NCBI GenBank assembly: GCA_029961685.1
Contig: JARWKL010000002.1
Span: 34,254,908 to 34,318,907, forward strand
Origin: Aristolochia californica
Lineage: Eukaryota; Streptophyta; Magnoliopsida; Piperales; Aristolochiaceae
Direction of reading: 5' to 3'
Length of the DNA stretch: 64,000 bases
In this document: positions 41,723-53,559 of the stretch, piece after piece
Layout of the letters: each line of letters opens with the position of its first letter
How positions within the stretch are numbered: position 1 is the stretch's first letter
Notes under the pieces: generated by a model
Seen by the model: only the letters and a program-made list of their open reading frames with translations
Told to the model about the DNA's origin: nothing
The model's database searches: none
Position numbers and translations under genes: made by a program

Positions 41723-42294
41723 TGTTGAATTTAAGATCCCATGAGCAATACCTCGAACAAGGGGAAAGAAATAAAAAAAGGAAAAAGAGAAGAGCTTTCG
41801 GGTAGAGACAGAAGAGAAGGAAAATAAGAGAGAGTAAAGAGAGAACACTTCACACGATAGAGAAAAAAAGAAATAAGAAACTTGCTTGATGAATTCCGAG
41901 TTGCAATCACCTCTATTTATAGTTGAGGAGGTGATAGAGTGCATGTACAAGTAATTTTAGGACTCCTAATTACATTTCAACTAGAACTCTCCAAGAAAAG
42001 CCTACCATGATAAGATTACATTATCTATTTAAGAGACTACTTTAACTCAACTTCTAACTCTTCTTTAACGTGAAACAAGATAGAAACCACCTCATGATCT
42101 TATCTTTGTGGGTCCCACATGATCTTCGAACTCATGTTGATAGAGATACCAGCTCGTGGTATCTTTGTGGTCCCACTATTTTCAAATGTTCTATTTAATT
42201 CCAGCAGATGTTCCTTATCTCCTAGCTAGAGCCACTTTGTATGAGGACTCTTGTTTACACCTCTCGAGCTCATGGTGGGTCCCACATTGTAACA
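41723..42294 (-). repeat. 3' LTR of H
   Basis: 572 bp, TGTTGAATTTAAGATC to CCCACATTGTAACA. The polypurine tract CAACTTGAGGGGGAG (minus) is at 42295-42309. Confidence 0.92.
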
Positions 42295-42309
42295 CTCCCC
42301 CTCAAGTTG

Positions 42310-45300
42310 GGGTTGAGAAAACATCGTAGATACCCAACTTACTGCAAATGGTTAACAAAATTTTGTGAGGGGCTGGTTTGGTGAGAATGTCTGCCACCTG
42401 GTTCTGTGAAGATACATTCTAGAGAGATAAAATACCGGTAGTGAATTTTTCTCTTATGAAGTGGCAGTCTATTTCTATATGCTTTGATTTTTCATGGAAG
42501 ACTGGGTTTGATGTGATGTGAATTGCAACCTGATTATCGCACTATAGATTCATAGGAGCTTCTTTCTAAAAACCTAGTTCAGTTAGGAGAGATTAGATTA
42601 GTAGGAGTTCACTGATTGTGTGTGCCATCAGTTTGTACTCTGCTTCTACACTAGACCTTGCAACAACATTTTGTTTCTTGCTCCTCCATGTAACCAAGTT
42701 TCCTCTAACCATCGTACAAAATATTGAAGTAGATTTTATATCATCCGGGCATCCGGCCCAGTCTACATTTGAGAATCCTTCGATGTTGAAGTATCCATGA
42801 TTTTTATAGAGGAGACCTCTTCCTAGTGCTCCTTTCAGATATTGTAATATCCGTTCTAGTGCTTTCCAATGACTGAGTTGTGGTTTGTGCATATACTGAC
42901 TTACCACATTGACTGCAAATGAAATATCTGGCCTCTTTACGCAGAGATAAACAAGTCTTCCCACCAATCTTTGATATTTTTCGACATCTACTTCTTCTCC
43001 AGTACCTGCACATAATTTTGTATTCGAGTCCATAGGAGTTTCTACTGGTCTACATCCCAGCATTCCGGTCTCCTCCAGTAGGTCAAGGACTTACTTCCTT
43101 TGAGTTAATATAATTTCATGTTTGGATTGTAGTACTTCAATACCCAAAAAATATTTCAGCAGTCTGAGATCCTTTGTCTTGAATTCAGTACATATCCTTA
43201 CTTTTGTCTTTTTTATGCCCTCGGGATCACTGCCATTTATAATAATGTCATCAAATTATATGGCTAGAATTACCTTGCCCTTCTATGTGTCTTTAATAAA
43301 GACAAAGTGATCTCCAGAGCATCTATAAAATTCGGCCCGTATAAGTGTTTGTCTAAATTTTTTAAACCATGTACGAGGCGACTATTTGAGACCATAAATA
43401 GATTTCTGTAGTCGACATATGGACTCCCCTCAACCACATACCCAAGTGGTTTCTGCATATAAATGTCCTCCTTTATATCCCCATTTAGAAAAGCATTTTT
43501 TACATCAAGTTGATAGACCTGCTAGGAAGAGTTAGCTGCCGAAGATAATAACAAATGTACCGAGTTTAATTTAGCCACTAGAGAGAAGTTTTCTTCATAA
43601 TCAATGCCATAACATTATGTATAGCCTTTAGCAACAAGGCGAGCTTTCAACTGAGCCACAGACCCATTCGGATTGTGTTTCACCATAAATACCCATTTGC
43701 AACCGATGGGTTTCTATTCTGAAGAAAGGGGGACAGAGCCCATGTTTGATTTTCATAAAGAGCCTGCATTTCTTCATCCATAGCCGCCTTCCACCCTGGA
43801 TGTTTGAGAGCCTCCTGATAGGACTGTGGTATAGATACAAAATAAATAGCCGATAAAAATTGACAATAAACAGGGGATAGACGATGATGAAGTTTGTTAT
43901 GGAATGAGAAGTAGAAGGCATGGTGCATGATTTGGACTCTTTCCTAACAAGAATAGGATGAGCATCGTATTTTGGGCCAAAAATAATTGGAGAAGATGGA
44001 TTTACCTCTGTCGGATCCGGCAACTCAACAGGTGTGGTGTCAGCCAGTGTTTCTCAGGGCTGAGTAGTTTGTGCAGCGCGGGGCACAACCGGTCGAGGAG
44101 AACCTAGTACGGAAGATAAACCTGGAGGAGCGTAATCAGAATATTAAGGAAAGTCTTCAAAAAATGTGACATCCCGAGACACAAGTAAACGTTGAAGAGA
44201 GGGATTATAGCAAACATTACCCTTTTGTGTGTGAGAGTATCCTAAGAAGATACACTTCACAGATTTGGGATCAAGTTTACTATGTTTTGGGGAGAAAATA
44301 TGGAAAAAACATTGACAGCCGAAGACTCTCAAAGGCAGTGAAAAGGCATCATCATCAGGTAATAATAGAGAGTAGGAAGATTTTTTACCAAGAACGGAAG
44401 ACGGTAACCAGTTTATAAAAAAACATGTGGTAAGAAGTGCATGCGGCCAATAAAAATATGGAACTTTCATGGCATATAGTAAACAACGAGCTACCTCAAG
44501 AATATGACGGTTCTTTCGTTCGACTACACCATTTTTTTGAGGGGTGTAGACACATGATGTCTAATTAATAATGCCAATTTCATGACAAAATGAGTCAAGA
44601 TATTTTGATGTGTATTCTTTGGCATTATCACAACTGAAGGACTTTAATTTTCTTCCCAAAATGAGTGAGTACCATTGCATGAAAAGATTTAAATATCAAT
44701 GGTATTTCAGAATGCTCTTTAAACAAAAATAACCAAGTGGTACGAGTGAAGTCATCAATGAATGTAATAAAATATTTCACATGAGAAATGTTGGAGACAG
44801 TCAAGGGTCCCATACATTAGTATAAATTAATGAAAAAGGAGAGACACTTTTAATTTCTCGACAAGGTGAGTATGTAGACCTCTGATGTTTACTCATTTGA
44901 CATGATTCACAATGAAGGTCCGACAACGCTTTGGGTGGACGGATGTCCCAACCGGTTGTGCCGTAACCTGGTTTTAGTGTCATAGGTGGATGCAGTATTT
45001 ATTTGTGGCACATCCAAGTAGTAGAGCCCCTCTTGTTCATAGCCACCACCAATCTCCCGCATCGTTGTAAATTCAAAAACACACATGAAGTGGGTGAGAA
45101 AGTGGAGACCAATTAAAATGTTTGGTGAGATGACTAACCATTAAAAGATTCAAAGGGAAAGTAGGAACGAAAAGGATATCAATGAGAGGAAGTGATGGTA
45201 TAATAGATCTGGATCCTATCCCTTGAACTATAGTTTGTGAACCATCAGCAATGGTAAAAAATTTATGTGAAAGACATGGAGAGAATGAGTATAATAGATG

Positions 45301-46411
45301 TCCCTTACCTGTAAGATGTTCGGAGGCTCCTGAGTCAATTATCCAGGATGAAGAGAAGGCAGAAAACATACTTGAAGCGGTGGTGGCAGCGGTTGGTGAA
45401 GTAGTACTTGGGGAGGACCCCATTATGTTCTTCATTTTATGGAATAGTTCATAGTCTTCATTAGTAAAAGTATGTTTTGGAGTTGTTGTGGTAGACTGCT
45501 CTACCTTTGTATCACTCACTAAGGCTTTGTTGGCCTTATTCTCATTAGCTTTATAACATCTTTCGCGACAGTGCCCCAATCTACCACATATAGAGCATTC
45601 TTTCAGGTAAAAACATGTATCTCTAGTGTGGCCATATCCCTTACAATGGGTGCATTCCTTCCAATCTGTTCGGTCAAAACCACTCCTTCCACCTCTTCCT
45701 CTTCCTCCTCTATAAAATCTGCCTCAGCCTCGGACTTGGTCAGATGGTGTTCCCCTATGTCCAGCGTACATAGCGGATGGTATTTTAGTAGTAGAGGGAG
45801 AAGCGTCTAGAATACAGAGAACTATTGCACACACATCATCAAAAGTGGGAACTACGGAAGAGCAAAGAAGGTGAGTCTTAGCAACTTCAAGATGCAGCTT
45901 AATGTTAGCAAGGCATATGGCAGTTATCAAGCCTCTTTCTGTTTATCTTGGACAAAGATATCTGAAGAGGTTGGCTAGGAAAGTTTCCATTCTTGAATAA
46001 AGCCTTGAAAGCGAGCCAAATATTCATGTATATTGTCTCCTTGTTTGGTGGTTAGCATCCGTTGAAAAATATCATATGGCCTTTGTAAGTTGTTGGAGCT
46101 TGAATACAACTTGGCGCATGTCTCCCAAATTTGTTTAGTTGTTTCTAAATGAATGACATTATTGGAGACATGTTCTTCCATTCTTTTGATAAGCCAACTA
46201 ATAATCAATGTATCCTCCTTTAACCATTTGATATAGAATATATCATCTTCATCAATTTGTGGTCTACGTTGGTGAGATGACCAACTAGGTCCTTGGTGAT
46301 AAGAAACCGACTAACCAATGTCGACCAGTTCATAAAATTTGATACCACCCATAAGTTTACAGTGGTGATTTTGAGTATGAAACTCTTGTGACTCATATTA
46401 TCTTCATCCAT
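42310..46411 (-). pseudogene. Gag-pol pseudogene of copia H
   Basis: Minus-strand copia polyprotein with many breaks. Gag N-terminus is at 46220-46411 (KITTVNLWVVSNFMNW) with the gag core at 45724-46208. The zinc-knuckle end is near 45590 (CGRLGHCRERC), and protease IIDSGASEHL is at about 45318-45355. Pre-integrase and integrase pieces lie at 44144-44983 (FIDDFTRTTWLFLF, FYWPHALLTTC). The linker is at 43628-44023, RT pieces at 43122-43458, and the RT end with RNase H at 42593-43063 (WAGCPDDIKSTS, EAEYKLMAHTIS). At the RT catalytic box the tyrosine codon region is disrupted (stop and FDD for YVDD, about 43245-43262). Non-functional. Confidence 0.92.
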
Positions 46412-46909
46412 AGTAGGTAAATCAAGTAAAATAATTCTCCAATCAAGTAATCAAAATATGACTACATAGAAGGCTTTAACCAACTCGGTTAATGTAGATG
46501 CTTAGCATAAATGCTATATAATTAATTTTAATGGACAATGACTCATATAAGGCTCAACATCATCCTTCTTTATTCGGGAATCTTTTTCCCACATATTTAT
46601 AAAAAAAAAATCCAATATGCTCTGGTCTCGGTCAAACTATTGTGCAAACCAATAAAAACGTCCTTGATAATCGCTTTTAATCAAAGATAATCCAAGATGC
46701 ATACATTCTCATAATTTTATAAGATGAAAACATTCATAAGGACATCTCTAAAACACCTCTTAATACTGAAAACCAGTAGCATAAATTTAATAATATCAGA
46801 AATAAATACTTATCTCTTGAACTTCAACATAAGGAGCCTTCTATGAGCAGCTTTTAATCATATCTTCATAGAGGATAATGGGGATCCTAAATTAGTAGCT
46901 CTGATACCA
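46412..46909 (-). other. Leader and primer binding site of H
   Basis: AT-rich leader. PBS TGGTATCAGAGC (minus strand) at 46898-46909. No gene. Confidence 0.85.
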
Positions 46910-47514
46910 TGTTGAATTTATGACCCCATGAACAATACCTCGAGCAAGGGCAGAGAGAAAAAAAAGGGAAAAAGAGAAGAGGTCTCGGGTAGAGAGAGAA
47001 GAGAAGGAAAATAAGAGAGAGTAGACAGAGAACACTTCACACGAGAGAGAAGAAAAAAAATAAGAAAACTTGCTTGATGAATTCCGAATTACAATCACCT
47101 CTATTTATAGTTGAGGAGGTGATAGAGTCCATGTACAAGTAATTTAGGACTCCTAATTACATTCCAACTAGAACTCTACAAGATAAGCCTATCATAATAA
47201 GATTACATTATCTATTTAAGAGACTACTTTAACTCAACTTCTAACTCGTCTTTAATCACATGAAACAAGATAGAAATCACCTCATGATCTTATCTTTGTG
47301 GGTCCCACATGATCTTCCAGCTCATGTTGATAGAGATACCAACTCGTGGTATGTTTGTGGGTCCCACTTGATCTTCAAATCTTCTATTTAATTCCAACAC
47401 ATGTTCCTTATCTCTTAGCTAGAGCCACTTTGTATTAGGACTCTTGTTGACACCTCTCCAGCTCATGGTGGTCCCACCAACTTGTGTAACCATGGTGGGT
47501 CCCACATTGTAACA
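46910..47514 (-). repeat. 5' LTR of H
   Basis: 605 bp, TGTTGAATTTATGACC to CCCACATTGTAACA, followed by CTTTG. Slightly longer than the 3' LTR because of small indels near the inner GGTGGG repeats. Confidence 0.92.
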
Positions 47515-47519
47515 CTTTG

Positions 47520-47751
47520 TTTTGATTAGATATTTTTGCTACCTTATCCAAGTAGCAAGCTAGTTATTTAGCATGAATGTTACTTTTTGTCCAGATGGAA
47601 TGTGAAATAATTTTAGTATTTTATTATTTGAGAAAATTGAAGTGATTTTTAAAGTAAAATGGGAAAAAGTTGCTTAATCTTGATGATGATGAATGTAACA
47701 AGAATATCAGGTTGAAATACTTAAGTTATTTGTTTTACTCCTTGAGTGCAG
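47520..47751 (+). other. Distal part of intron 2 of the EDR1-type gene
   Basis: Resumes the intron after H (TTTTGATTAGATATTTTTGC) and ends TTGAGTGCAG, a standard acceptor. Confidence 0.8.
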
Positions 47752-47846
47752 GTTATGGCATATCGCATTGGTCTTCCTGGTAGGCTGGTTAAAAGAAGTC
47801 ACTACATTGGGATTGATGACAATACAATCAACATTATTGAAAAATA
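47752..47846 (+). pseudogene. EDR1-type Raf-like MAPKKK, exon 3 start (truncated)
   Basis: Begins directly after GCAG and continues exon 2 in phase 0: VMAYRIGLPGRLVKRSHYIG, IDDNTINIIEKY, matching the family block [27 protein letters not shown]. It ends abruptly at 47846 where the LTR of Q starts. The remaining exon and the kinase domain are not in the window. Confidence 0.9.
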
Positions 47847-48156
47847 TGTCATTTGGGAAGAAAATAGAAGAGGAAAAAGATTTTTGGAAGAGGAGCAGCT
47901 TTGCTGCCTTGGAATTTGAGCCAAAAGGCCCGTCCAACTTCCATATAATTGGGGTTTTAGTGAATTTTTATAAAAGGACAAAAATACCCCTCAATACTCA
48001 AAATTACATATATTCTAAAATAAGTGTCTAAATTGAATGCAAATTTAACTAGAAATAAATAAGACATTCTCTATCTAATAGCCATACTATTAGAGAAAAA
48101 TATAATGTGAAAAATATGGAAAATGACAAAAATACCCATGGACTTGTACTTTAACA
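47847..48156 (-). repeat. 3' LTR of Q
   Basis: 310 bp. Element-sense start TGTTAAAGTACAAGTCC (right end here), end CCCAAATGACA. A TATA box (TTTTATAAAAA on the minus strand, about 47967-47977) fits an LTR. The left border is inferred from the break of the EDR1 exon and from a TG start. Confidence 0.7.
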
Positions 48157-48186
48157 CTCCCCTTGAAGCAGGAGAGTATATATCAA

Positions 48187-49039
48187 TGTTACAGTCCCGG
48201 GTCATGGATCGAGTAACACAGCCTAGGATTTGAGAATCCAGCACTTGTACCAAGTTGCTGGACTCGATAAGAAGGGTTAAAGCTCCCTTCTTTGATTGAT
48301 CTTCCACACGTGATAAATTTCCCTTTTGATGTATCCACTCTAGTGCTAAAGTATAACTAGAATTGAATTAATTCAAATAGAGAAAGGACTAGTAGAAATA
48401 CCTTTTATTGCTCACAGAAACCAGGGTTTCAACCCAAGTTTGGTTGCTGCTCGTGCTAGGATTGAAGGCCTAGCTTATGTGTAGCTCTTGGCTCACCTTG
48501 GTGGGCGTGGATGCTAGATTTTCGTGATGCTTCCAAGCTAAGAAGGGATGCACCAGACCTTCACGTGGAAGAACCAGAAAACCCTTCCTTTTTCTACTCG
48601 TCAAGAGGGTTAGAACCCTTGCTGGCTGTTGATGCTGAGAAGGAGGGAAGAACCCCTCTTTGGGCTCGGAAAAGGGGTAGGAAGCTCCTCTTCAAGCTAT
48701 GGACGATGGAGGATGAAGGTGGATGAAGATGGATTTTTGGAGTAAACCCTAAACTTGAGATGAAGAGGTGATCTCAGCCTGTTTACACTAGGTTATTCTA
48801 AAATGTCAAAGCTTACCTATTTCATTCTTTCTTTCCTTTAAATAGATCACGTCATGGAGTTTTAGGGTTAAAATAATTCCCATAATGCCCCTACATATAA
48901 AAGTAATTATAAATAACACCTACTTAAAACAATATAAGAAATAAATCCTACTCAAAGTAGTATAAGAAATAAATCCTATTGAGTGAGTTGTTGTTGCCTC
49001 CTTCGTTGTGTGACTCGATGTGCTATTGAGTCCACATCA
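48187..49039 (-). repeat. Solo LTR inside Q
   Basis: 853 bp, TGTTACAGTCCCGGG to GAGTCCACATCA, flanked by perfect ATCAA (48182-48186 and 49040-49044). On the minus strand it begins TGATGTGGACTCAATAGC, like the solo LTR in G (TGTTATGGACTCAATAGC). Open frames (48511-48726) are not recognised. Confidence 0.85.
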
Positions 49040-52000
49040 ATCAAACAATCCTAGTTTGTCACTAATGGATACATATTCATGTTTTCCTAAAGACTTGGTA
49101 AATATATATCCCAACTGGTCTGAAGACTTTACATAAGGAATTACCACCGTCCCTTGCATAACTACATCTCTAAGTAGTAGTCAACCTCTATATGTTTCAT
49201 TATCTCTTGGAATACAGGGATGTTGGCAATTAAAATGGTTGCATGGTTATCTGGTAACATAAAACCAAACTCAAGAAGCACAAACCTAATCTACATAAGC
49301 TCACTAAATGTATGATCCATTGCTCAATACTCAGCCATTGTACTGGACCTAGCGACAACTATCTGTTTCCTAATGTTATGGTCATTGGGTTAAGTACCTA
49401 TGCCTTCTGCTCCTAACAGGCCGGTCTTTTGGGTAGTATTTGCTAGGTGCTTAACATTTGGTATCAGAGCAGGCGCTACATCTCGACTTCGAGTCCCCAC
49501 GTGCGCAGGTGGACTGCACGCCCCTGGAGGGGCGTCGTAAGGGAGTATGGGCTCCTGACCCGGTCCCCGTTGCTGTGTTAAGGCCGCCGTGGTCGTTGGC
49601 TCGGGAGGGCGGGGTGTACTGTTATGGTCCTTGGGTTAAGGACCTATGCCTTCCGCTCCTAACAGGTCGGTCTTTTGGGTAGTATTGGCTAGGTGCTTAA
49701 CACTTAATTTTCTAGCTTAATAGGCAGCCACCAACAAAACAACAGTAGTCTGACATAGAATGTCTATCCATCTTACACCTAGCATAATCGGTGTCAAAAT
49801 ACCCAAGTAAATCAACTTTTCCATTCTGAGTATACAAAAGACCTTTTCCAGGTGCACCCTTCAAGTACTTCAAAATCCTATGAGAAACTTCTAAATGGAA
49901 TTTTTGAGGATTTTCCATGAATGGGTTCACAACTCCCACTACAAATGAGATATCCATCGTGGTAATTATTGCATAGATAAGTTTACTTACAAATAATCGG
50001 TATTGAATTTTATCCTTGTGTGTAGGATCCTTGGTGTTATATAGATTATGATTAATTTGATGGGGGGTGTCTATGGGTTTACCACCTAATAAACTATTCT
50101 CCTGTAACATATCCAATATATATTTTCTCTGAGAAAGAACAATTCCTCGTTTGCTACGAACGACTTCTTCAAAGGAAGTATTTGAAGAGCCCAAATCCTT
50201 TGTCTGAAAATGTGTGGCTAGATATTATTTAACGTCTATCATACCATCAAGATCATCACCAAATAACACAATGTCATCTACATAGACAACAAAAACCACC
50301 TTACTGTTTTCCTTTTTAGTAGGAACATTGAATGATCACAATGGTTCCTATAGAACCAAAATTGTTGTACCACATCACTAAAATTTTCAAACCAGGCCCG
50401 TAGACTCTGTTTAAGTCTATAAATAGCCTTCCGCAGCTTACACACCTTTCTTTTCTCTCACTTATCAGCATAACTTGGAGGTTGCTCCATATACACTTCC
50501 TCATGTAGATCACCATATAGAAAGGCATTCTTCACATTGAGCTGAAAGAGAGGCCAACCCTATTAACAACCACAGTTATTAAGTTTCGTATTGAAGTAAG
50601 TCAGGTCATAGGAGATAATGTCTCAAAGACATCAACTCCAAAAGTATGCGTAGACCCTTTCTCTACAAGCTGATCCTTGGACTGTTCAATAGAGCCATCA
50701 ACATTATATTCGATCATATAAACTCACTGACACCCCCACAATAGTTTCTCCTATAGGTTGATCACATAGAAACCATATTCCTTGAGACACCAAAGCACTC
50801 TTCTCATCATCCATAGCTTGTTTTCATTCTGAGGAGCACAATGCTTCCTGCATTGAATGAGGTATATGGGAAGTAGACAATGACATAGAAAATGACTTGA
50901 AGGATGTGGACAAAAAAATCGAGAGACACATATTTGGATATCGGATGAGAAGTACAAGACACATACTTTTTTGAAGACGGATAGGCAAGTCCAAATCAAA
51001 GGCAATAAGATCTATAATCAATGAGGAAGCTGGTAGATCATGAGAGGAGAAATCCATAGGGGTAACTGTTGGAGGCACTACAAAAGCATGAAAGTGATGA
51101 CTGTAAATGTGAAGAGGCAATGAAGAACATGATGAAGCTAGTACAACCAAAACTACAACAGGAACTAGACAGTTTGAAGGAGATTCTAGTGATACTGGAA
51201 GCTCAGTAGATGATGAAAAATAAGGAGTATATTCAAAGAAAGTCACATCAGCGGACAAATACATCTTCCATTGAATAGGATCTTAACATTTGTACCCTTT
51301 TGGTTGACAAGAATATTGACATACCGAGGTGACAACTTATCAACCGAAGTTCCAAACATAAGAACAAAATAAGTACATCTAAAAATATAAGGAGCCATAT
51401 CAAAGAATTTACAATTGGACTTTAAAACCTGATGAGGAACTTAAACACTCAAAATAGATGAGGGCATACGATTAACCAAATAGCATGAAGCTCAATTGTA
51501 TCTCCCAAAAAAGATTTAGGAACATTCTTATGTAGTAATAGTATCCTTGTAACCTCAAGAAGATCTCTATTTTTACGTCCAACCACCCCATTTTGTTGTT
51601 GTGTATAAGGGCATGATGTTTGATGGGTAAAACCATGAAAAAAAGACTAAAAGTTTATGTTTAAGATATTCCAAACCATTGTTAGTACGAAGCACATGAA
51701 TACGGACACCAAATTGATTTTTTATTTCATTGATGAAATTGAGGAATACCCAAGTGAATCTACTAAAATTATCAATGAACGACTCAAGATATTTAAAACC
51801 AAATGGACTAGGAACCCGACATGGACCACATACATCAGAGTGGACTAATTCAAACAACTTGGTGCTTTGACTAGAACTAAATTGGAAAATGGAATGACGA
51901 TGCTTTCCCAACTGGAAATATTCACAATAAAATGAATATCGGTTGGCAAAGAAGGAAATGACTAACGCAATTTCGTTGGTGAGGGATGTCCCAAGTGCAT

Positions 52001-52520
52001 ATGCCACAAGTAAGAAGAATCTACAATAATGAAATATACAGCTTGAGAAATAGATACATCATCTAGAATGTAGAGCCCTCCCTTCGTATGTCCTGAACCA
52101 ATCGTTCTATTCGTCTATGAGTTCTGAAAAACACAAGAAATAGGATAAAAGGTTATTGAATAGTTTAAGGATTTTTTTATATGACTCATTGACAAGAGAT
52201 TAACTAGAAACTTTGGTACAAATAAAACAGAATCTAAGAATATTTGTGGAGTAGTGTGAAATGGACCCTCCCTCCATATGGGAGAGGTGGATCCATCAAC
52301 TAAAGTAACTCGACGATATGAATGAGATTGACTAATGGACCGAAATAGGGAGGGCATACCTAACATGTGTGGAGAGGCTCCTAAATCAATGGTCCAAGAG
52401 GGGGAATGAGACACATTCAATGCATTCATACCTATACTTGCCATTGTGGCACTCGCTGAGGAAGAAGGAGTCTCAATAGTCTGAGAAGAAGTAGATGAAG
52501 CAATCAGTTGACCTTGTCCC
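49040..52520 (-). pseudogene. Pol pseudogene of copia Q
   Basis: Minus-strand copia pol. RNase H is at 49040-49780, interrupted by the TRIM. RT is at 49712-50528 (SQRKYILDMLQE, DIVLFGDDLDG-like region near 50260), with more RT to about 50800. The linker is at 50820-51264. Integrase is at 51573-52007 (HSDVCGPC, LESFIDNFSRFTW, RTNNGLEYL with the second Asp changed to Asn). Protease is at 52115-52444 with TIDLGASPHM, where the catalytic DSG is DLG. Many frameshifts. A different copia family from B/C and G/H. Confidence 0.85.
49374..49702 (+). mobile_element. TRIM element (329 bp)
   Basis: Terminal-repeat retrotransposon in miniature: 83-bp LTRs (49374-49456 and 49620-49702) beginning TGTTATGGTC and ending GGTGCTTAACA. 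PBS TGGTATCAGAGC lies three bases into the interior (49459), and a GGGAGGGCGGGG purine tract precedes the right LTR. Target duplication CCTAA/CTTAA with one mismatch. The 163-bp interior is GC-rich and non-coding. It sits in the RNase H part of Q. Confidence 0.93.
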
Positions 52521-52697
52521 TATAATAACTTCTGAATTTCCTCATAGGATCCAGTGTGTGAGGAGACGTCCTTATCTGTGACAATAGAGTTAGGCCTGGT
52601 AGGCTTACCAAATTTTCTCGAGCATTTTTTATCCCCCGGTTTTTTTTTGGGCACGACAACGGGAAGAGTAAGAGCGACTTCTTCCTCTATTATTACT
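52370..52697 (-). repeat. Direct repeat copy 1, Q protease/zinc-knuckle region
   Basis: Matches 55218-55547, both followed by a D-family LTR that starts TGTTRATTTTCARG after TATTACT. Homology begins at ATGTGTG. Confidence 0.8.
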
Positions 52698-53023
52698 TGT
52701 TAATTTTCAAGACTCCATGGATTTAGCTCATGGAGAAAAAGAGAGAGAGAGAGACCCATTAGGAGAAAACAGGAGGAAGAAGAGGTTATGGACTTGTGTC
52801 CTAACCCTCCCCCTAAGCTCAATTTATAGATAGATAAAACTATAATATTATAATAGTACGCCTAGAACTTAAACTAATTACATCAATGCCATCTCTATGA
52901 GATGAATCTTTATTTACCATCCTACCATCACCACATGAGCATGTGGGTCTTGAAACCATCTTCCACATCTCTTGGATGTGTGTGCCATCCTTGATCTTAT
53001 GGGCTTGAGCCCATCTTCTAACA
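52698..53023 (-). repeat. D-family LTR next to Q
   Basis: 326 bp, TGTTAATTTTCAAGACTCC to CCCATCTTCTAACA. No polypurine tract or target duplication on the right (CACTT, versus TTACT on the left), so it is truncated or rearranged. Confidence 0.8.
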
Positions 53024-53148
53024 CACTTGTGTTAAGTTGTGGAGCCTAATCGATGCCCTATGCTGGGTCGGTATAAATCTTGTTGTTTTGTTCACGTGCA
53101 TTATTTTTTCCTTCTTTCGTGATTATTTTTATTGTTGTCATTAGTTTG

Positions 53149-53544
53149 TGTTACAAGGTGGGACCCACCATGGTCATACGAGCTGGTGGGACTCAACTTG
53201 ATCACATTAGGTGGCATGATGAGGCATCACATGAGTTGGCATCCTTATCACATGAGTTGGAAGATTTGGCAATCTTCCTTGATTTATCTGCCCTTGATTT
53301 ATGTAGATTTGGAAAATCATGATTGATGTAATTAGGGATATTAAGGATTTTATATTATCTCTAAATATGTAATGAAAATAGTATAAATAGGTCTTAGTTG
53401 AGGTTTAATCAAGATCTCCACTTCTCAACTCGTGAAGAATCTCTCTCTGGCCTAATTTTTTTTCTCTTTTCTCTTCTCTCCTCTCTACCCGGCTCTCTCT
53501 CTCATCTTGCTCGAGGTTTCAATCATGGGTTCCTAAATTCAACA
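53149..53544 (+). repeat. 5' LTR of R
   Basis: 396 bp, TGTTACAAGGTGGGACCC to CCTAAATTCAACA, G/H family but shorter. TATA-like TATAAATAG at about 53383. PBS TGGTATCAGAGCATC at 53545. Confidence 0.88.
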
Positions 53545-53559
53545 TGGTATCAGAGCATC

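Larger units (their letters stand above)
41723..47514 (-). mobile_element. Copia element H (minus strand) in intron 2 of the EDR1-type gene
   Basis: LTRs 41723-42294 and 46910-47514, perfect target duplication CTTTG (41718-41722 and 47515-47519). Same family as G. Interior in order: polypurine tract, RNase H, RT, integrase, protease, gag, leader, PBS. Confidence 0.93.
47847..52697 (-). mobile_element. Copia element Q (minus strand), 5' end missing
   Basis: 3' LTR 47847-48156, polypurine tract, RNase H, RT, integrase and protease in order. It stops in the zinc-knuckle region at 52697 where a D-family LTR begins. No gag, PBS or 5' LTR is visible. It holds a solo LTR (48187-49039) and a TRIM (49374-49702). 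Confidence 0.82.

Noticed and set aside
48511..48726. 71-aa plus frame as a gene
   Set aside because: Lies wholly inside a solo LTR with flanking ATCAA duplications and has no recognisable domain.
52698..53023. Solo LTR with target duplication
   Set aside because: Left flank TTACT and right flank CACTT do not match, and the same left junction recurs at 55548, so duplication or rearrangement is the better reading.
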